Assembly: GCA_963697355.1 (NCBI GenBank)
Contig: CAVONV010000032.1
Location: 124,001-188,000, forward strand
Source: CAVONV01 sp963697355
Lineage (GTDB): Bacteria > Acidobacteriota > Vicinamibacteria > Marinacidobacterales > DATDRI01
Direction: 5' to 3'
Length of the DNA stretch: 64,000 nt
The position numbers and the translations under genes are program-made. Below, in pieces: positions 1 to 8,992 of this stretch. How positions within the stretch are numbered: the first letter of the stretch is position 1; every line of letters starts with the position of its first letter. The notes below the pieces were generated by a model. That model had not been told where the DNA came from. It saw only the letters and a program-made list of their open reading frames with translations, and ran no database searches.

Positions 1-3000
1 TCCTGCTGCGTGACGAGGTTGTACCGAAGACCGTAGCTGACATCCAAATCAGATCGTTCCGCCACCTGCACGAGTATGTCTTTGTGTTTCTTCCCCTCTT
101 GTCCGGAGTCCACACGAACATCGACAGAGCTGAACACTCGGGTGTCGTAAAGGTTCCTTTGACTCTTCTGCAGTTCAGAAACACGGACCGCGTCTCCATC
201 ATCGAAGGTCAACTGTCGACGTATGACCGATTCTCGGGTCCTGGTGGTCCCGACGATACGAATCGTCCCGACCTCGGCCAGAGCCCCCTCTTCGACGTGA
301 AAGGTGACCTCGACTCCACCCGGAGCCTCCTCGAGCTCGCCTTTGACCGCGACGTCAGGAAAACCGCTTTCCCTGTAGAAGGACTTGATCTTCACCTGAG
401 CGTCCTTCACCTCCGGCAAGCTGAAAGGCTGCCCTTCATGAAGGCCTATGGCATCTCGCAGCGCTTCGGGGGACATCGAGTCGGCACCATCGAACCGCAG
501 GGTCACGAGCCTCCAAAGAGGCCCTTCATTAATAAGGACGACGACGTGCATCGTTTTTGACGGCGCGTCATATCGGGTCTCAACCGTCCCGATCGAGGCC
601 TCCAGGTAGCCCCGGGACGCGTAGAGGAGGCGAATCCCTTTTTCCATCTCGGACGGCTTATCGAGAAGCACGAAGAAACCTGGTGTCTTGGTGTCGGGGA
701 GAGCCTTCGCAAGCTCCGCATCGTCGACCACCTCATTGCCCTGGAAGTCGAGGCTAATCCCAGTGCCGCGCGCTCCCTTGACGGTCGTGAACAGGACGCG
801 CCGCCCTTCGGCGGTCTCTTCCACACTTCCTTCGACACGAGCCAAGTAGTACCTCTGAGAACGAAGATCCCATGTCGCTCGCAACGCCAAATCGGAAACC
901 AGGTAGCTCTCTGGAATGCGCCCATTCCATGCGGCCTCGGTCTTCTTTTTCAGGTCGCCGCCGGGATCGTCACCTTCCCAAGCGATCTCGAGTGGAGGAC
1001 CGGCCTGGATAAGGAATACCAGCGTGGTTTGACCCTCGAATGTCTGTGTTTCGACATCGACGACGGCACTTCGGAAGCCTCGTTTGATGAGCTCTTTCTG
1101 GATCCTTTGGGCATCTTCTTGGGCGGCCCAGTAATCTCGCTGACTCCCTACTTTGACACGTACCTGCTTCAGCCACTCCGCCTCGGTGCCAGGATAGTCG
1201 CCGCGAACGACTATGCTCGAGAGCTTTTGCTGCTCAGGCGTCGCTGTTGCCTTTGATGACGTCTTCTTAGTATCGAGTTCGAATCGATGGGAAAAGCCCA
1301 AGGAGTACTCGTTGCCCCGTCTTTGCATCGTCCGCACCCAGACATTGCGCGCCACTTGATAATCCAGAATCCAAAGCTTGTCTTCCGTCTTGTCCAATGC
1401 AATGGAGTAGGTGATGGAAAGCCTGTCGGTGATGGATCGTCCCAACGTCAATCGGCTGGTGGGATTATCCTCGTCTTCCAAGATGAGAGGTCCCGACCCC
1501 GGCGGCGGACCGAACGTAAACATATCGCCCCAACCTTCATTGAGAAGGTTGGCCATGGAGGACATTGCCCAAGTCGAAGCAATTTGCTGTCCTCCCTCAC
1601 CGGCTTTTTCCAACGTCCGTCCCGTGACGAGCAGCGAAGCTAGGTCTCCCTCGGTGAGATTCGGGTCATCGGGAGCCGACAATCTCGTATTCAGGTCGTC
1701 TACCTCACCCTCCAAATCGAGCCTTATGAGTGTGCTCCCGACTCGGGTCACCGCGGACAACGTGAGTCGAGGAGAGGACACGGGGTAATCGCGAAACTCG
1801 AGCCGGCCGTTCGTGATCTGAAAGCGATTGCGGCCAACGGTGAACGTGCCGTCCGGTCTCACGTCCAAATTGCCCGCGATCTCGGGAGAGTCCAGTGTCC
1901 CGGTCAAAGACAGATTGCCGCTCGTTTCGAGCTGTGCTTGCTTGGTGTCGACGCGCACCCTCTCTTCGGTTTGCAGCGAAATATCGAGGGAGACCCGGTC
2001 GGCAAAACTCTCCTCTACGCTGGTGTCGCCGGGCAGCTGAAGAGACGAGCTCATGAGACGATCGTCTTTGTCGAGCTCTCGATTGAAGAATCCCTGATTC
2101 AAGATGAGACTTCCGGACAGGAGATAGGACTCCTGGCCCTCGAACCGGACCGCACCCGAGACTTGCCCTCGGACACCCTCAGCGAATTGAAGGCGTACAC
2201 CGTCTGCCTCGGCTCGAAAATCGACCTTCGGCTTAGCAGGGACATTCAGATCGATGGAGCATTCGCCTGAAAGTCGACCACCTCCCACCCGAGCCGAAAC
2301 TCCCGTCACCTGAACCATGGACTTCTCGATCGTGACCGTGCCGTTCAAATCCGACAGGACCAAAGGAGGATCGGGTAACACAAAGCGTCCACCCATCAAT
2401 TCGCCGCGGCCATCGATGATAAATCCGTCCGGCCCATCACTCATCTCGAAATCCAGACTACTCGTGCCCGATAGTTCCATGCCCGAACGTCGGAGATAAG
2501 GATTGAGAAGGCTATTGTTCAACGTACCTCGAAGGGAGCCTCGCCAGTCGATCTCTTCCCCAAAATGGACAGGACCCAGACTCATCGCTACATTCGTCAC
2601 CCCCCCCTCGAGTCGAAGCTCCGGAATGGAAAAGGAGCTATTCTCCAACCGCCATGGCGCAGACTGCGGATTCTTGACTTGGGCGTCTCCCACCTTGAAA
2701 GTGACTTCGGAGACCTCCCCCGATCCACGTAGCCCATTGAGAGAGAGCTCCGTGACGTCGATCGCCCCATGCGCACTGACAACCAGGGCAGGCTTGGGAA
2801 GATCTCCCAGGTCTTCGTCGATGAGGTGGCCGAAATCGAGGCGTTCGAGTGAGAGCTCGAGACGACCCGGAGTGTCCACCTGGTCGAGTGCGAGCGGAAA
2901 CTCACCATTCATCTTGAACTCTCCACCAAGAATGTTTCCGCTTGCAGCCTCAAGACGAAAACGTCCACCCTCGGCCCGCGCACGCATTTGAACGTTGCTC

Positions 3001-5681
3001 CACGACAAACCATTCCAATCACCCGATATCTCGGCGAGCTGAACATCGCCGACAAGGTTCGCTTTTTCCCATGTTCCTTGGACGGTGAGATCGGCCTGCC
3101 CCTGTCCCGTCACCGTAAGGTCCTCGCTAAGCTCACTAAGAAGATCGAGTGCGAACTCCCCAGCGACTTTCAGATCGAACGATGTTTCGCCTGTCAAGGG
3201 GATGGCACCCTCGACCTTGAACCGGCGATCACCACCCATGAGCTCCAAGCCTTGGATATGCAGGGATGATCTATCACCTTCGACATTGAAGATGGAGGAC
3301 CGATGAGACCCATTGGGAAACTTCGCTTCGTAGTTTTCGACAACGGCCCGGTAGGTGAGCTCTTCAGGGCGGAGTAGCGGGATCTCGATGAGTACGGTGC
3401 CACTCACATCGACTTCCGATTCAACGCTCGTCCATCCCTGAACGACCGGCGTGAAAGGGACAGCCGAAAGGTCCACTTCCAATTGAAAAAGATAAGGAGT
3501 CTCCAGCTGACCGGAGCCATAGACGAGCGGTCGTTCGCCCAACCGCAGATCCAGGTCGGCTTGTTGCCCTTCGGTGACGACCTCGATCACAACAGGATCG
3601 ATGGCTTCTCCGCGAAAGGCTGCTTGCTCGACGCGAAGCTCAGCGGTCATACTGGGCGATTCCAGGGTCCCCCCTACTTGGACCTTCCCGCTTAGTTGTC
3701 CTTCAACACCTTCGAGACCACCCACCAGCGGAGCCAAGGGAAAACCGTTCCACTCGAGTCGTCCATCGACAATCTCGGACCCCAATTCATAAACACCCGA
3801 CCCTTCGAGTGAAGCGTCCTCAGTTGAAGCAGAAAGCGTCGTCAAACTGATATGTGGTCCGCTTTTCTCAATCGACAGTCTGGCGCCGCCAGGAAACTCC
3901 CCCAGAAAAGCTTCCGAGTCGAGTCGCGCATCGACCCTCCAATCAGGATCTTCGGCCAGGCCCGAAATCCGGCCTTGCCCGTCGAGGACCCCACTTATCG
4001 GAAGCCCAAAGTCGGCAGCGAGAGAATCGACGGAGACTTTGGACAGATTCAGGTCGATGTTCCAAGAGCTTTCCCGATCCAGTGGAAGACTCCCTTCGGC
4101 TGAGAGAACTCCACTCTGGCCTTCGATGCGGAAGAGCGACAAACGCGCTTCGTTCGAATCTCCTTCAATAGTGCCAAAGAGATGCACAGGAATGTCCCAT
4201 ACGACGAGGTCGTTCCCACTCACTTCGGCATTCCATGTCGGCGCTCGCGGGCTCCCCTCGAGCGTGCCGGTGAGTGACACCGCACCGCTCATCCGAGGAT
4301 CGATGATCTCAGCCGGGGTGAAATCCAAATGCTCGAGCCCTGCCCAGGTGTCGGCGATATCTACTAGGTGAGCCCGGTACCTCGCCTGCAGTGACTCAGA
4401 GCTCCATTGCCCATCGAGCTCGAGCTCTGCCCCTAGGGCGGTCGAGGCCAACCGACACTCCACCTCGAGTCGCGATATCGTCCCCGCCAATACCAACGAG
4501 CCGCCGACCGGAAGCGCGCCGGCATTTGTTCCAGGTTTGAAATCTATCCGAGCGCCCACGGCGGCGTCATCAAAATCCCAGTTCTGGACGACGAGCTCGC
4601 CCTTGCCGTCGGCCCAGCTCGCTATCGCGGGTACGTCACCGAGGAGCTCGCGTGCGAAACCCTCGACGTCCAGGCCGGCAACGCTCGCTTGGAATCTCTG
4701 TTCGCCACCGTCAGCGAGCTCCATTTGGGCTTCAAGACTTACCCGACCGCGATCGGCTTCAACGACTATCCCTTGGAGAGAGACAACGTTCCTATCGAGC
4801 TCGATCTGCCCCTGAACCTCGAGTGGGCGACTCTCGCCCCAACGAAGCGAACCGTCTCGTACGCTTCCCTCTCCGTGGAGCTCTTCGTCTGCGTAATCGA
4901 TGCGAACGTCTCCGGCCAGCCTGCCCTCGAGCTCGGAATCTGCAAGCCAACGTTGGATGACTCGGGCGTCCAAGTCATATTCGATACTCAACGACAAGGT
5001 GACTGGGCTCCACTCCGCCAACGTGCCTCGCGCACCCGCTGTCGAAGCGTCGGCAACGACGTCCAGATTTTCGACCACGAGTCCACGGTCCTCCGTCAAT
5101 TTGCCGGCTGCATCGATAGGGCCGAAAGCCAGACTTCCATCAGCCAGGTTAAGGTTGCCTTTGGGAACGCTGGCTTCGATCACAAAAACCTGTGACTCCT
5201 GCCAAACACCCGTACCTTGAACGCCGTCCAGTTCGAGCCATCTGTCGTCGTCGAACTGGATACGTATCTCTCCGTCCTTCAGCTCAATGTTGGGAAGGTA
5301 GGGAACGAAGAACCAGTCATCGGGCTCCACTTCACCCTCTTCCACGCCATCGAGCAAGGTCACATTCAAGCGAAGCCGGCGAATCGTGGCGGAAGGGGCG
5401 GTCGAGATGTGGAAATCCGTATCTGGAAGCGTCAACTCGAGACGGATCTCGGCGTCTTCCATGGTGAGCGTTAGGTCCTGTGCTTGGATGTCTCCTTTCC
5501 AAAGTTGGTAATCCAATTGTCCGATCGTGACGTCGGTGTCAGTCGCGTTTGACAGGAAACTAGAAGCGAGTGACGCAACGATTCGCTTGACCGGAGGCGT
5601 GTGAAGAGCGACGCCGAGGACGAATAGGACAAGGACAAGGAAAGAGATCCACCCCGTCCAACGCTTCAGCCGTGGTTTCAT
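1..5681 (-). CDS. TamB-Omp85 (TamA/BamA-like) fusion, 3' end outside window
   Basis: Large envelope-assembly protein, 1893 codons visible, open to the left edge. It starts MKPRLKRW, followed by one membrane segment (about residues 11-28), then roughly 1400 residues of beta-rich AsmA/TamB-type repeats. A typical TamB C-terminal (DUF490) domain ends near residue 1467; it includes the motif GTFTVGRNRFQITNGRLEF near residue 1280. After a short linker (codons checked at 1200-1290, no stop) come about five POTRA domains (residues ~1485-1880). The last carries LYDTRVFSSVDVRVDSG, typical of the POTRA next to the barrel, and then what looks like the first barrel strand. In Proteobacteria, TamB (inner membrane) and TamA (outer membrane) are separate proteins that together help insert outer-membrane proteins. 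Here both would be one chain spanning the periplasm. It lies 83 bp downstream of the metallopeptidase gene on the same strand. The barrel itself is not visible. Confidence 0.9.
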   Translation of the reverse strand, partial: MKPRLKRWTGWISFLVLVLFVLGVALHTPPVKRIVASLASSFLSNATDTDVTIGQLDYQLWKGDIQAQDLTLTMEDAEIRLELTLPDTDFHISTAPSATIRRLRLNVTLLDGVEEGEVEPDDWFFVPYLPNIELKDGEIRIQFDDDRWLELDGVQGTGVWQESQVFVIEASVPKGNLNLADGSLAFGPIDAAGKLTEDRGLVVENLDVVADASTAGARGTLAEWSPVTLSLSIEYDLDARVIQRWLADSELEGRLAGDVRIDYADEELHGEGSVRDGSLRWGESRPLEVQGQIELDRNVVSLQGIVVEADRGRVSLEAQMELADGGEQRFQASVAGLDVEGFARELLGDVPAIASWADGKGELVVQNWDFDDAAVGARIDFKPGTNAGALPVGGSLVLAGTISRLEVECRLASTALGAELELDGQWSSESLQARYRAHLVDIADTWAGLEHLDFTPAEIIDPRMSGAVSLTGTLEGSPRAPTWNAEVSGNDLVVWDIPVHLFGTIEGDSNEARLSLFRIEGQSGVLSAEGSLPLDRESSWNIDLNLSKVSVDSLAADFGLPISGVLDGQGRISGLAEDPDWRVDARLDSEAFLGEFPGGARLSIEKSGPHISLTTLSASTEDASLEGSGVYELGSEIVDGRLEWNGFPLAPLVGGLEGVEGQLSGKVQVGGTLESPSMTAELRVEQAAFRGEAIDPVVIEVVTEGQQADLDLRLGERPLVYGSGQLETPYLFQLEVDLSAVPFTPVVQGWTSVESEVDVSGTVLIEIPLLRPEELTYRAVVENYEAKFPNGSHRSSIFNVEGDRSSLHIQGLELMGGDRRFKVEGAIPLTGETSFDLKVAGEFALDLLSELSEDLTVTGQGQADLTVQGTWEKANLVGDVQLAEISGDWNGLSWSNVQMRARAEGGRFRLEAASGNILGGEFKMNGEFPLALDQVDTPGRLELSLERLDFGHLIDEDLGDLPKPALVVSAHGAIDVTELSLNGLRGSGEVSEVTFKVGDAQVKNPQSAPWRLENSSFSIPELRLEGGVTNVAMSLGPVHFGEEIDWRGSLRGTLNNSLLNPYLRRSGMELSGTSSLDFEMSDGPDGFIIDGRGELMGGRFVLPDPPLVLSDLNGTVTIEKSMVQVTGVSARVGGGRLSGECSIDLNVPAKPKVDFRAEADGVRLQFAEGVRGQVSGAVRFEGQESYLLSGSLILNQGFFNRELDKDDRLMSSSLQLPGDTSVEESFADRVSLDISLQTEERVRVDTKQAQLETSGNLSLTGTLDSPEIAGNLDVRPDGTFTVGRNRFQITNGRLEFRDYPVSSPRLTLSAVTRVGSTLIRLDLEGEVDDLNTRLSAPDDPNLTEGDLASLLVTGRTLEKAGEGGQQIASTWAMSSMANLLNEGWGDMFTFGPPPGSGPLILEDEDNPTSRLTLGRSITDRLSITYSIALDKTEDKLWILDYQVARNVWVRTMQRRGNEYSLGFSHRFELDTKKTSSKATATPEQQKLSSIVVRGDYPGTEAEWLKQVRVKVGSQRDYWAAQEDAQRIQKELIKRGFRSAVVDVETQTFEGQTTLVFLIQAGPPLEIAWEGDDPGGDLKKKTEAAWNGRIPESYLVSDLALRATWDLRSQRYYLARVEGSVEETAEGRRVLFTTVKGARGTGISLDFQGNEVVDDAELAKALPDTKTPGFFVLLDKPSEMEKGIRLLYASRGYLEASIGTVETRYDAPSKTMHVVVLINEGPLWRLVTLRFDGADSMSPEALRDAIGLHEGQPFSLPEVKDAQVKIKSFYRESGFPDVAVKGELEEAPGGVEVTFHVEEGALAEVGTIRIVGTTRTRESVIRRQLTFDDGDAVRVSELQKSQRNLYDTRVFSSVDVRVDSGQEGKKHKDILVQVAERSDLDVSYGLRYNLVTQQ

Positions 5682-5764
5682 CAACCTAGATCGCAGAAAG
5701 TGACACCAGAGGAGCCAGAGACCTGCAGCGGGCCTCAAATGGTGTTTTGATTATACCTTAGGGA

Positions 5765-6610
5765 TTATTGCGAGAAGGTGTCGCACACCTCGGGATCTCC
5801 GCTGGCGAGCCCCTTTCGAAACCAGGTCACCCGCTGCTGCGAAGAACCGTGGGTGAAACCGTCGGGATTGACATAGCCTGTCGACATCCGTTGGATGCGA
5901 TCGTCTCCAATGGCAGCCGCCGCATTGAGGCCTTCCTCGACGTCACCTTCCTCGAGCAGACCTCGCTTCGCAGCGTAGGCACCCCAGACGCCTGCGAAAC
6001 AATCCGCCTGAAGCTCCATTCTGACAGACAGCTCGTTTCGCCTACCGGGATTGCCGCCCTGCGCCTGGCGAACCTGCTGCTCGACACCTAGAAGATTCTG
6101 AACGTGATGACCGATCTCATGAGCCAGGACATAAGCTTGCGCAAAATCCCCCGGCGCTCCGAATCGGCGCTTCAGCTCGGCATAGAACCCGAGGTCGATG
6201 TAGACCTTTTGGTCGGCCGGACAATAGAAAGGACCGGTCGCTGCCTGAGCGAATCCGCAGGCGGATTGAATGGCATCACGGAACAAGACCAGGCTAGTGT
6301 TGCGATATCCAGGAAGTACCTCGGCCCAGGTGCTCTGAACGTCATCGAGAACGTAGGAAATGAACTGGACCAGCTCTTCTTCTTCAGGAGTCGTTTGAAA
6401 GGGAACGTCACCGGCCGGGCCGGAAGAGACACCACCGCCTCCGATCATGCTCGGGTCGAGGAGAGACAGAAAATTCTCTCCAAACAAGAAGCTCAACAAC
6501 AAGAGAATGAGAAGTCCGCCCAGACCAATGCCTGCCGTTCGACGGCCACGTCCCGATGTCCGTCGTCGGTCCTCCACATCATCACTTTGATGTCCCCTTT
6601 TCCACCGCAT
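5765..6610 (-). CDS. ypfJ: Neutral zinc metallopeptidase, YpfJ family
   Basis: A 281-residue membrane-anchored protein. A charged, Arg-rich N-terminus is followed by one hydrophobic segment (about residues 27-43) and a Gly-rich linker. The zinc motif HEIGH is at residues 164-168, and a downstream ELQADCFAGVW segment probably provides the third ligand. Length and layout match the putative neutral zinc metallopeptidase family (YpfJ). The substrate is unknown. It is the likely first gene of a transcript continuing into the TamB-Omp85 gene, so a role in envelope quality control is a reasonable inference, but only from context. Confidence 0.9.
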   Translation of the reverse strand: MRWKRGHQSDDVEDRRRTSGRGRRTAGIGLGGLLILLLLSFLFGENFLSLLDPSMIGGGGVSSGPAGDVPFQTTPEEEELVQFISYVLDDVQSTWAEVLPGYRNTSLVLFRDAIQSACGFAQAATGPFYCPADQKVYIDLGFYAELKRRFGAPGDFAQAYVLAHEIGHHVQNLLGVEQQVRQAQGGNPGRRNELSVRMELQADCFAGVWGAYAAKRGLLEEGDVEEGLNAAAAIGDDRIQRMSTGYVNPDGFTHGSSQQRVTWFRKGLASGDPEVCDTFSQ

Positions 6611-6969
6611 GACGACCTCCTACATCCGGCTGTCGGGCAGAACGCTGCCGTTTCCCGAGGATGGAGAGCATATACCGTCTAGCAGAACATATTCAACGTA
6701 TCTCTCCCTCTTCGTCCGCTCATCACACAAATTCCTCAAAAAACACTTTCTTTGTGTCGCTTTTCTGACCACTTTTTCCGTAATCCAAGAGTGAGGGCAA
6801 ATCGGCCCGCTCAAAAAGATACCGGCCAGCGCCGTTACAAACACGCTGCAATGATTCGCGTTCCTGGCCGATGAAAGGAAATCTGGAGAGGAGAGAGAAA
6901 TTGGCCACTAACGCTGTGACGACGTCTCTTGACGATACCGAACAAAAGAGAGATGGGCTTGTTGAGCGG
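6611..6969. other. Intergenic, no gene recognised
   Basis: Short frames exist on both strands (for example 6723-7139 minus and 6871 onward plus) but none resembles a known protein. The plus frame runs into the methyltransferase remnant that follows, so this stretch may hold its degraded 5' part. I see no convincing promoter or RNA. Confidence 0.4.
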
Positions 6970-7270
6970 TTATTGGAATCAGCAGCGAGTACGATGAAGC
7001 GCCTCGTCAATGACGGGGGAGCGGTTCTGGTGGTGGACGAAAGAGTCGGCGAATCCTTCACGCGCAGGGGCAATGATGTGGAACCCTTATTTATGGCTTC
7101 GGTGTCCTTCACTGCTTGCCCGCTGGGATGGTCGAACAACCTTCCGCCGCCAACGGCACCGTCATGCGGCCGGACGTACTACGGAGGTACGCTCTGGAAG
7201 CCGGCTTTCATGACGTCGAGACCTTGCCGATCGAGAGCCTCTTCTTCCGTTTCTACCGGCTGATTCCGTA
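6970..7270 (+). pseudogene. C-terminal remnant of a SAM-dependent methyltransferase, frameshifted
   Basis: The first frame reads MKRLVNDGGAVLVVDERVG and then EPLF. From about position 7092 the homologous sequence continues one frame over as YGFGVLHCLPAGM and MRPDVLRRYALEAGFHDVE, ending at the TAA of 7268-7270. This is the usual C-terminal pattern of a class I methyltransferase family with a VLHCLP motif. Adding one base in the TTTAT run restores the frame. No N-terminal SAM-binding half is recognisable upstream, so this looks like a decayed fragment and not merely a sequencing error. Nothing suggests it is expressed. Confidence 0.65.
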
Positions 7271-7284
7271 AAAGAACGAGGATT

Positions 7285-7308
7285 GGAGCCGGCTAGCGGG
7301 CCGGCTCC
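7285..7308 (-). terminator. Inverted repeat, possible terminator of the M20 amidohydrolase gene
   Basis: Perfect 9-bp arms GGAGCCGGC and GCCGGCTCC with a 6-base loop lie about 30 bp past the stop of the minus-strand amidohydrolase. On that strand the hairpin is followed by a loosely T-rich stretch (TCGTTCTTTT), so intrinsic termination is plausible but not certain. Confidence 0.5.
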
Positions 7309-7335
7309 ATCGAGTCTTCCACAAATACCAGCGCT

Positions 7336-8658
7336 TTAGGGCCTGACCGGCCTAACCCCATTTTCGAGGTAGTCCATCAAGATGTTGGACATGACGCGCA
7401 TCCCGACGGCGACGGCGCTATCATCGGCTCGGAAGGTCGGTGAGTGAAGAGGACCGGAGACCGTTCCTTCTTTGACGACTCCCAACCAGAGGAAGAGGCC
7501 GGGGACTTCATTGGCGTAGTGAGCGAAGTCTTCTGCACCCATGAAAGGGGGCGTTTCAACGACGTTCTCATCCCCGAGTACTGCCTTCATGGTGGGTATC
7601 ATGGCTCGCGTGAGCTTGGGGTCGTTGATGGTGGCCGGTACGCCTCGCCGGTATTGAAACGTGAACGAACCACCTCCCGCAGTTGTAATACCCTTCAGGA
7701 TTTCTTCCATGCGCCTTTCGATGGTATCTTGCACATCTGAATCGTAGGTGCGCACGGTTCCCTGCATGCGAACTTGCTGGGGGATGATGTTTAGGCGCTC
7801 CCCTCCGTGGATCATACCAACGGTCACGACACTGGGTTGAACAGGATCCAGTGTCCGCGAACGAATGGTCTGAAACGCCATCACCACCTGCGAGGCCATC
7901 ACAATTGGATCGACTCCTAGATGGGGTGCCGCCCCGTGCGTTTGCCGGCCCTCGATCGTCAGTTCGAAGCTATCAGCCGCAGCCAACGCCGGGCCAATCG
8001 CGTAACCCATCTTTCCCGCGGGTATCTCGGGTGTCGTGTGAAGCCCAAAGACGGCTTCCGGATGAGGATCGTCGAAGAGCCCCTCTTCCAGCATCAGATC
8101 GGCGCCCCCCTCCTCGCCAGGCGGCGCACCTTCCTCGGCGGGCTGGAATACGAACATCACTTTACCGGGTAAGTCCTCACGAAGGTCGGCCAAGACGGAG
8201 GCGACCCCCATCAGAACCGATGTATGGATGTCATGACCACAAGCGTGCATGACACCAACGTCCATATCGTTATAGGTCGTGCGTTTCGTAGACTTGAACG
8301 GGAAGTCCGTGTCTTCGGTCACGGGAAGAGCATCCATATCCGCCCTTACCGCGATGGTGGCACCCGGCTTCCCGCCCGTCAATAGTCCAACGACACCGGT
8401 GTGGGCAACGCCGGTTTTCACCTCGAATCCCAGTGTCTGCATGTGCTCCGCCACACGCTTAGCCGTCTCGAACTCCCTATTCCCAAGCTCGGGATTCTCG
8501 TGGATCGTGTGACGATGCTCTACGATGGCATCCTGATGTCGACGAACGGCCTCTTCGATCTTCTCCTTGAAGGTTCCAGCTTTCGGCTGAGCCAAGGACG
8601 CGAGTGGACTAAAGGCCATGGCTAATGCAGCAACGGTAAAACCCATCGAGTGTCTCAT
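7336..8658 (-). CDS. Secreted M20D amidohydrolase (hippurate/IAA-amino acid hydrolase type)
   Basis: Zinc-dependent amidohydrolase of the M20D/COG1473 group, which hydrolyses N-acyl amino acids. The likely start is the Met at 8658 (MRHSMGFTVAALAMAF), giving a signal peptide ending near SLAQ and a mature protein of about 415 residues. The frame is open further upstream to 8793, but that segment looks non-coding. Visible signatures are MHACGHDIH, the Glu pair in FQPAEEG, LHTTPE and the C-terminal PLHSPTF, which together supply the usual Cys/His/Glu metal ligands. The dimerisation domain is intact. Periplasmic or extracellular peptide or N-acyl amino acid scavenging is the likely role; the exact substrate cannot be read from sequence. 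Confidence 0.9.
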   Translation of the reverse strand: MRHSMGFTVAALAMAFSPLASLAQPKAGTFKEKIEEAVRRHQDAIVEHRHTIHENPELGNREFETAKRVAEHMQTLGFEVKTGVAHTGVVGLLTGGKPGATIAVRADMDALPVTEDTDFPFKSTKRTTYNDMDVGVMHACGHDIHTSVLMGVASVLADLREDLPGKVMFVFQPAEEGAPPGEEGGADLMLEEGLFDDPHPEAVFGLHTTPEIPAGKMGYAIGPALAAADSFELTIEGRQTHGAAPHLGVDPIVMASQVVMAFQTIRSRTLDPVQPSVVTVGMIHGGERLNIIPQQVRMQGTVRTYDSDVQDTIERRMEEILKGITTAGGGSFTFQYRRGVPATINDPKLTRAMIPTMKAVLGDENVVETPPFMGAEDFAHYANEVPGLFLWLGVVKEGTVSGPLHSPTFRADDSAVAVGMRVMSNILMDYLENGVRPVRP

Positions 8659-8992
8659 GAGCGGGAGTCTATCTTCATTCCACCGGTCGTGGCAAAAAAA
8701 GGGCGGGCTCGAGCTTGGAAACGGTACGGCAACTGGATCCCGAAGGAAGTTCGAAGGGGTGAAGCTCAATAGCCGCTTCTCACGCGCGGCCACAGTTCTT
8801 TCAGTGGTGGACGGAGTCCTCGACAGATAGCAATGGGCTCTTCCTGCTCGAGGGACATCGTCAAAAGGTGGCAGTGGACGGCTTTCAATTCCACTTCGTC
8901 ACATCGAGGCTCGAGGTCTTCGACGGGCTGAGCACGATGGGCACATTGCCCCCTTCCTCCGCGGAAGAGGGCAACGAATTCATACGAGGCGG
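8659..8992. other. Intergenic, no gene recognised
   Basis: About 330 bp between two minus-strand genes. A short GC-rich palindromic stretch occurs near 8949-8970 (CCCTTCCTCCGCGGAAGAGGG). It may act as a transcript-end hairpin for the aminotransferase gene but lacks a T-run. No coding sequence is supported. Confidence 0.4.

Noticed and set aside
84..5474. Many plus-strand open frames of 60-168 codons
   Set aside because: All lie antisense to the continuous TamB-Omp85 frame, which has clear family motifs. The plus frames lack ribosome sites and family likeness.
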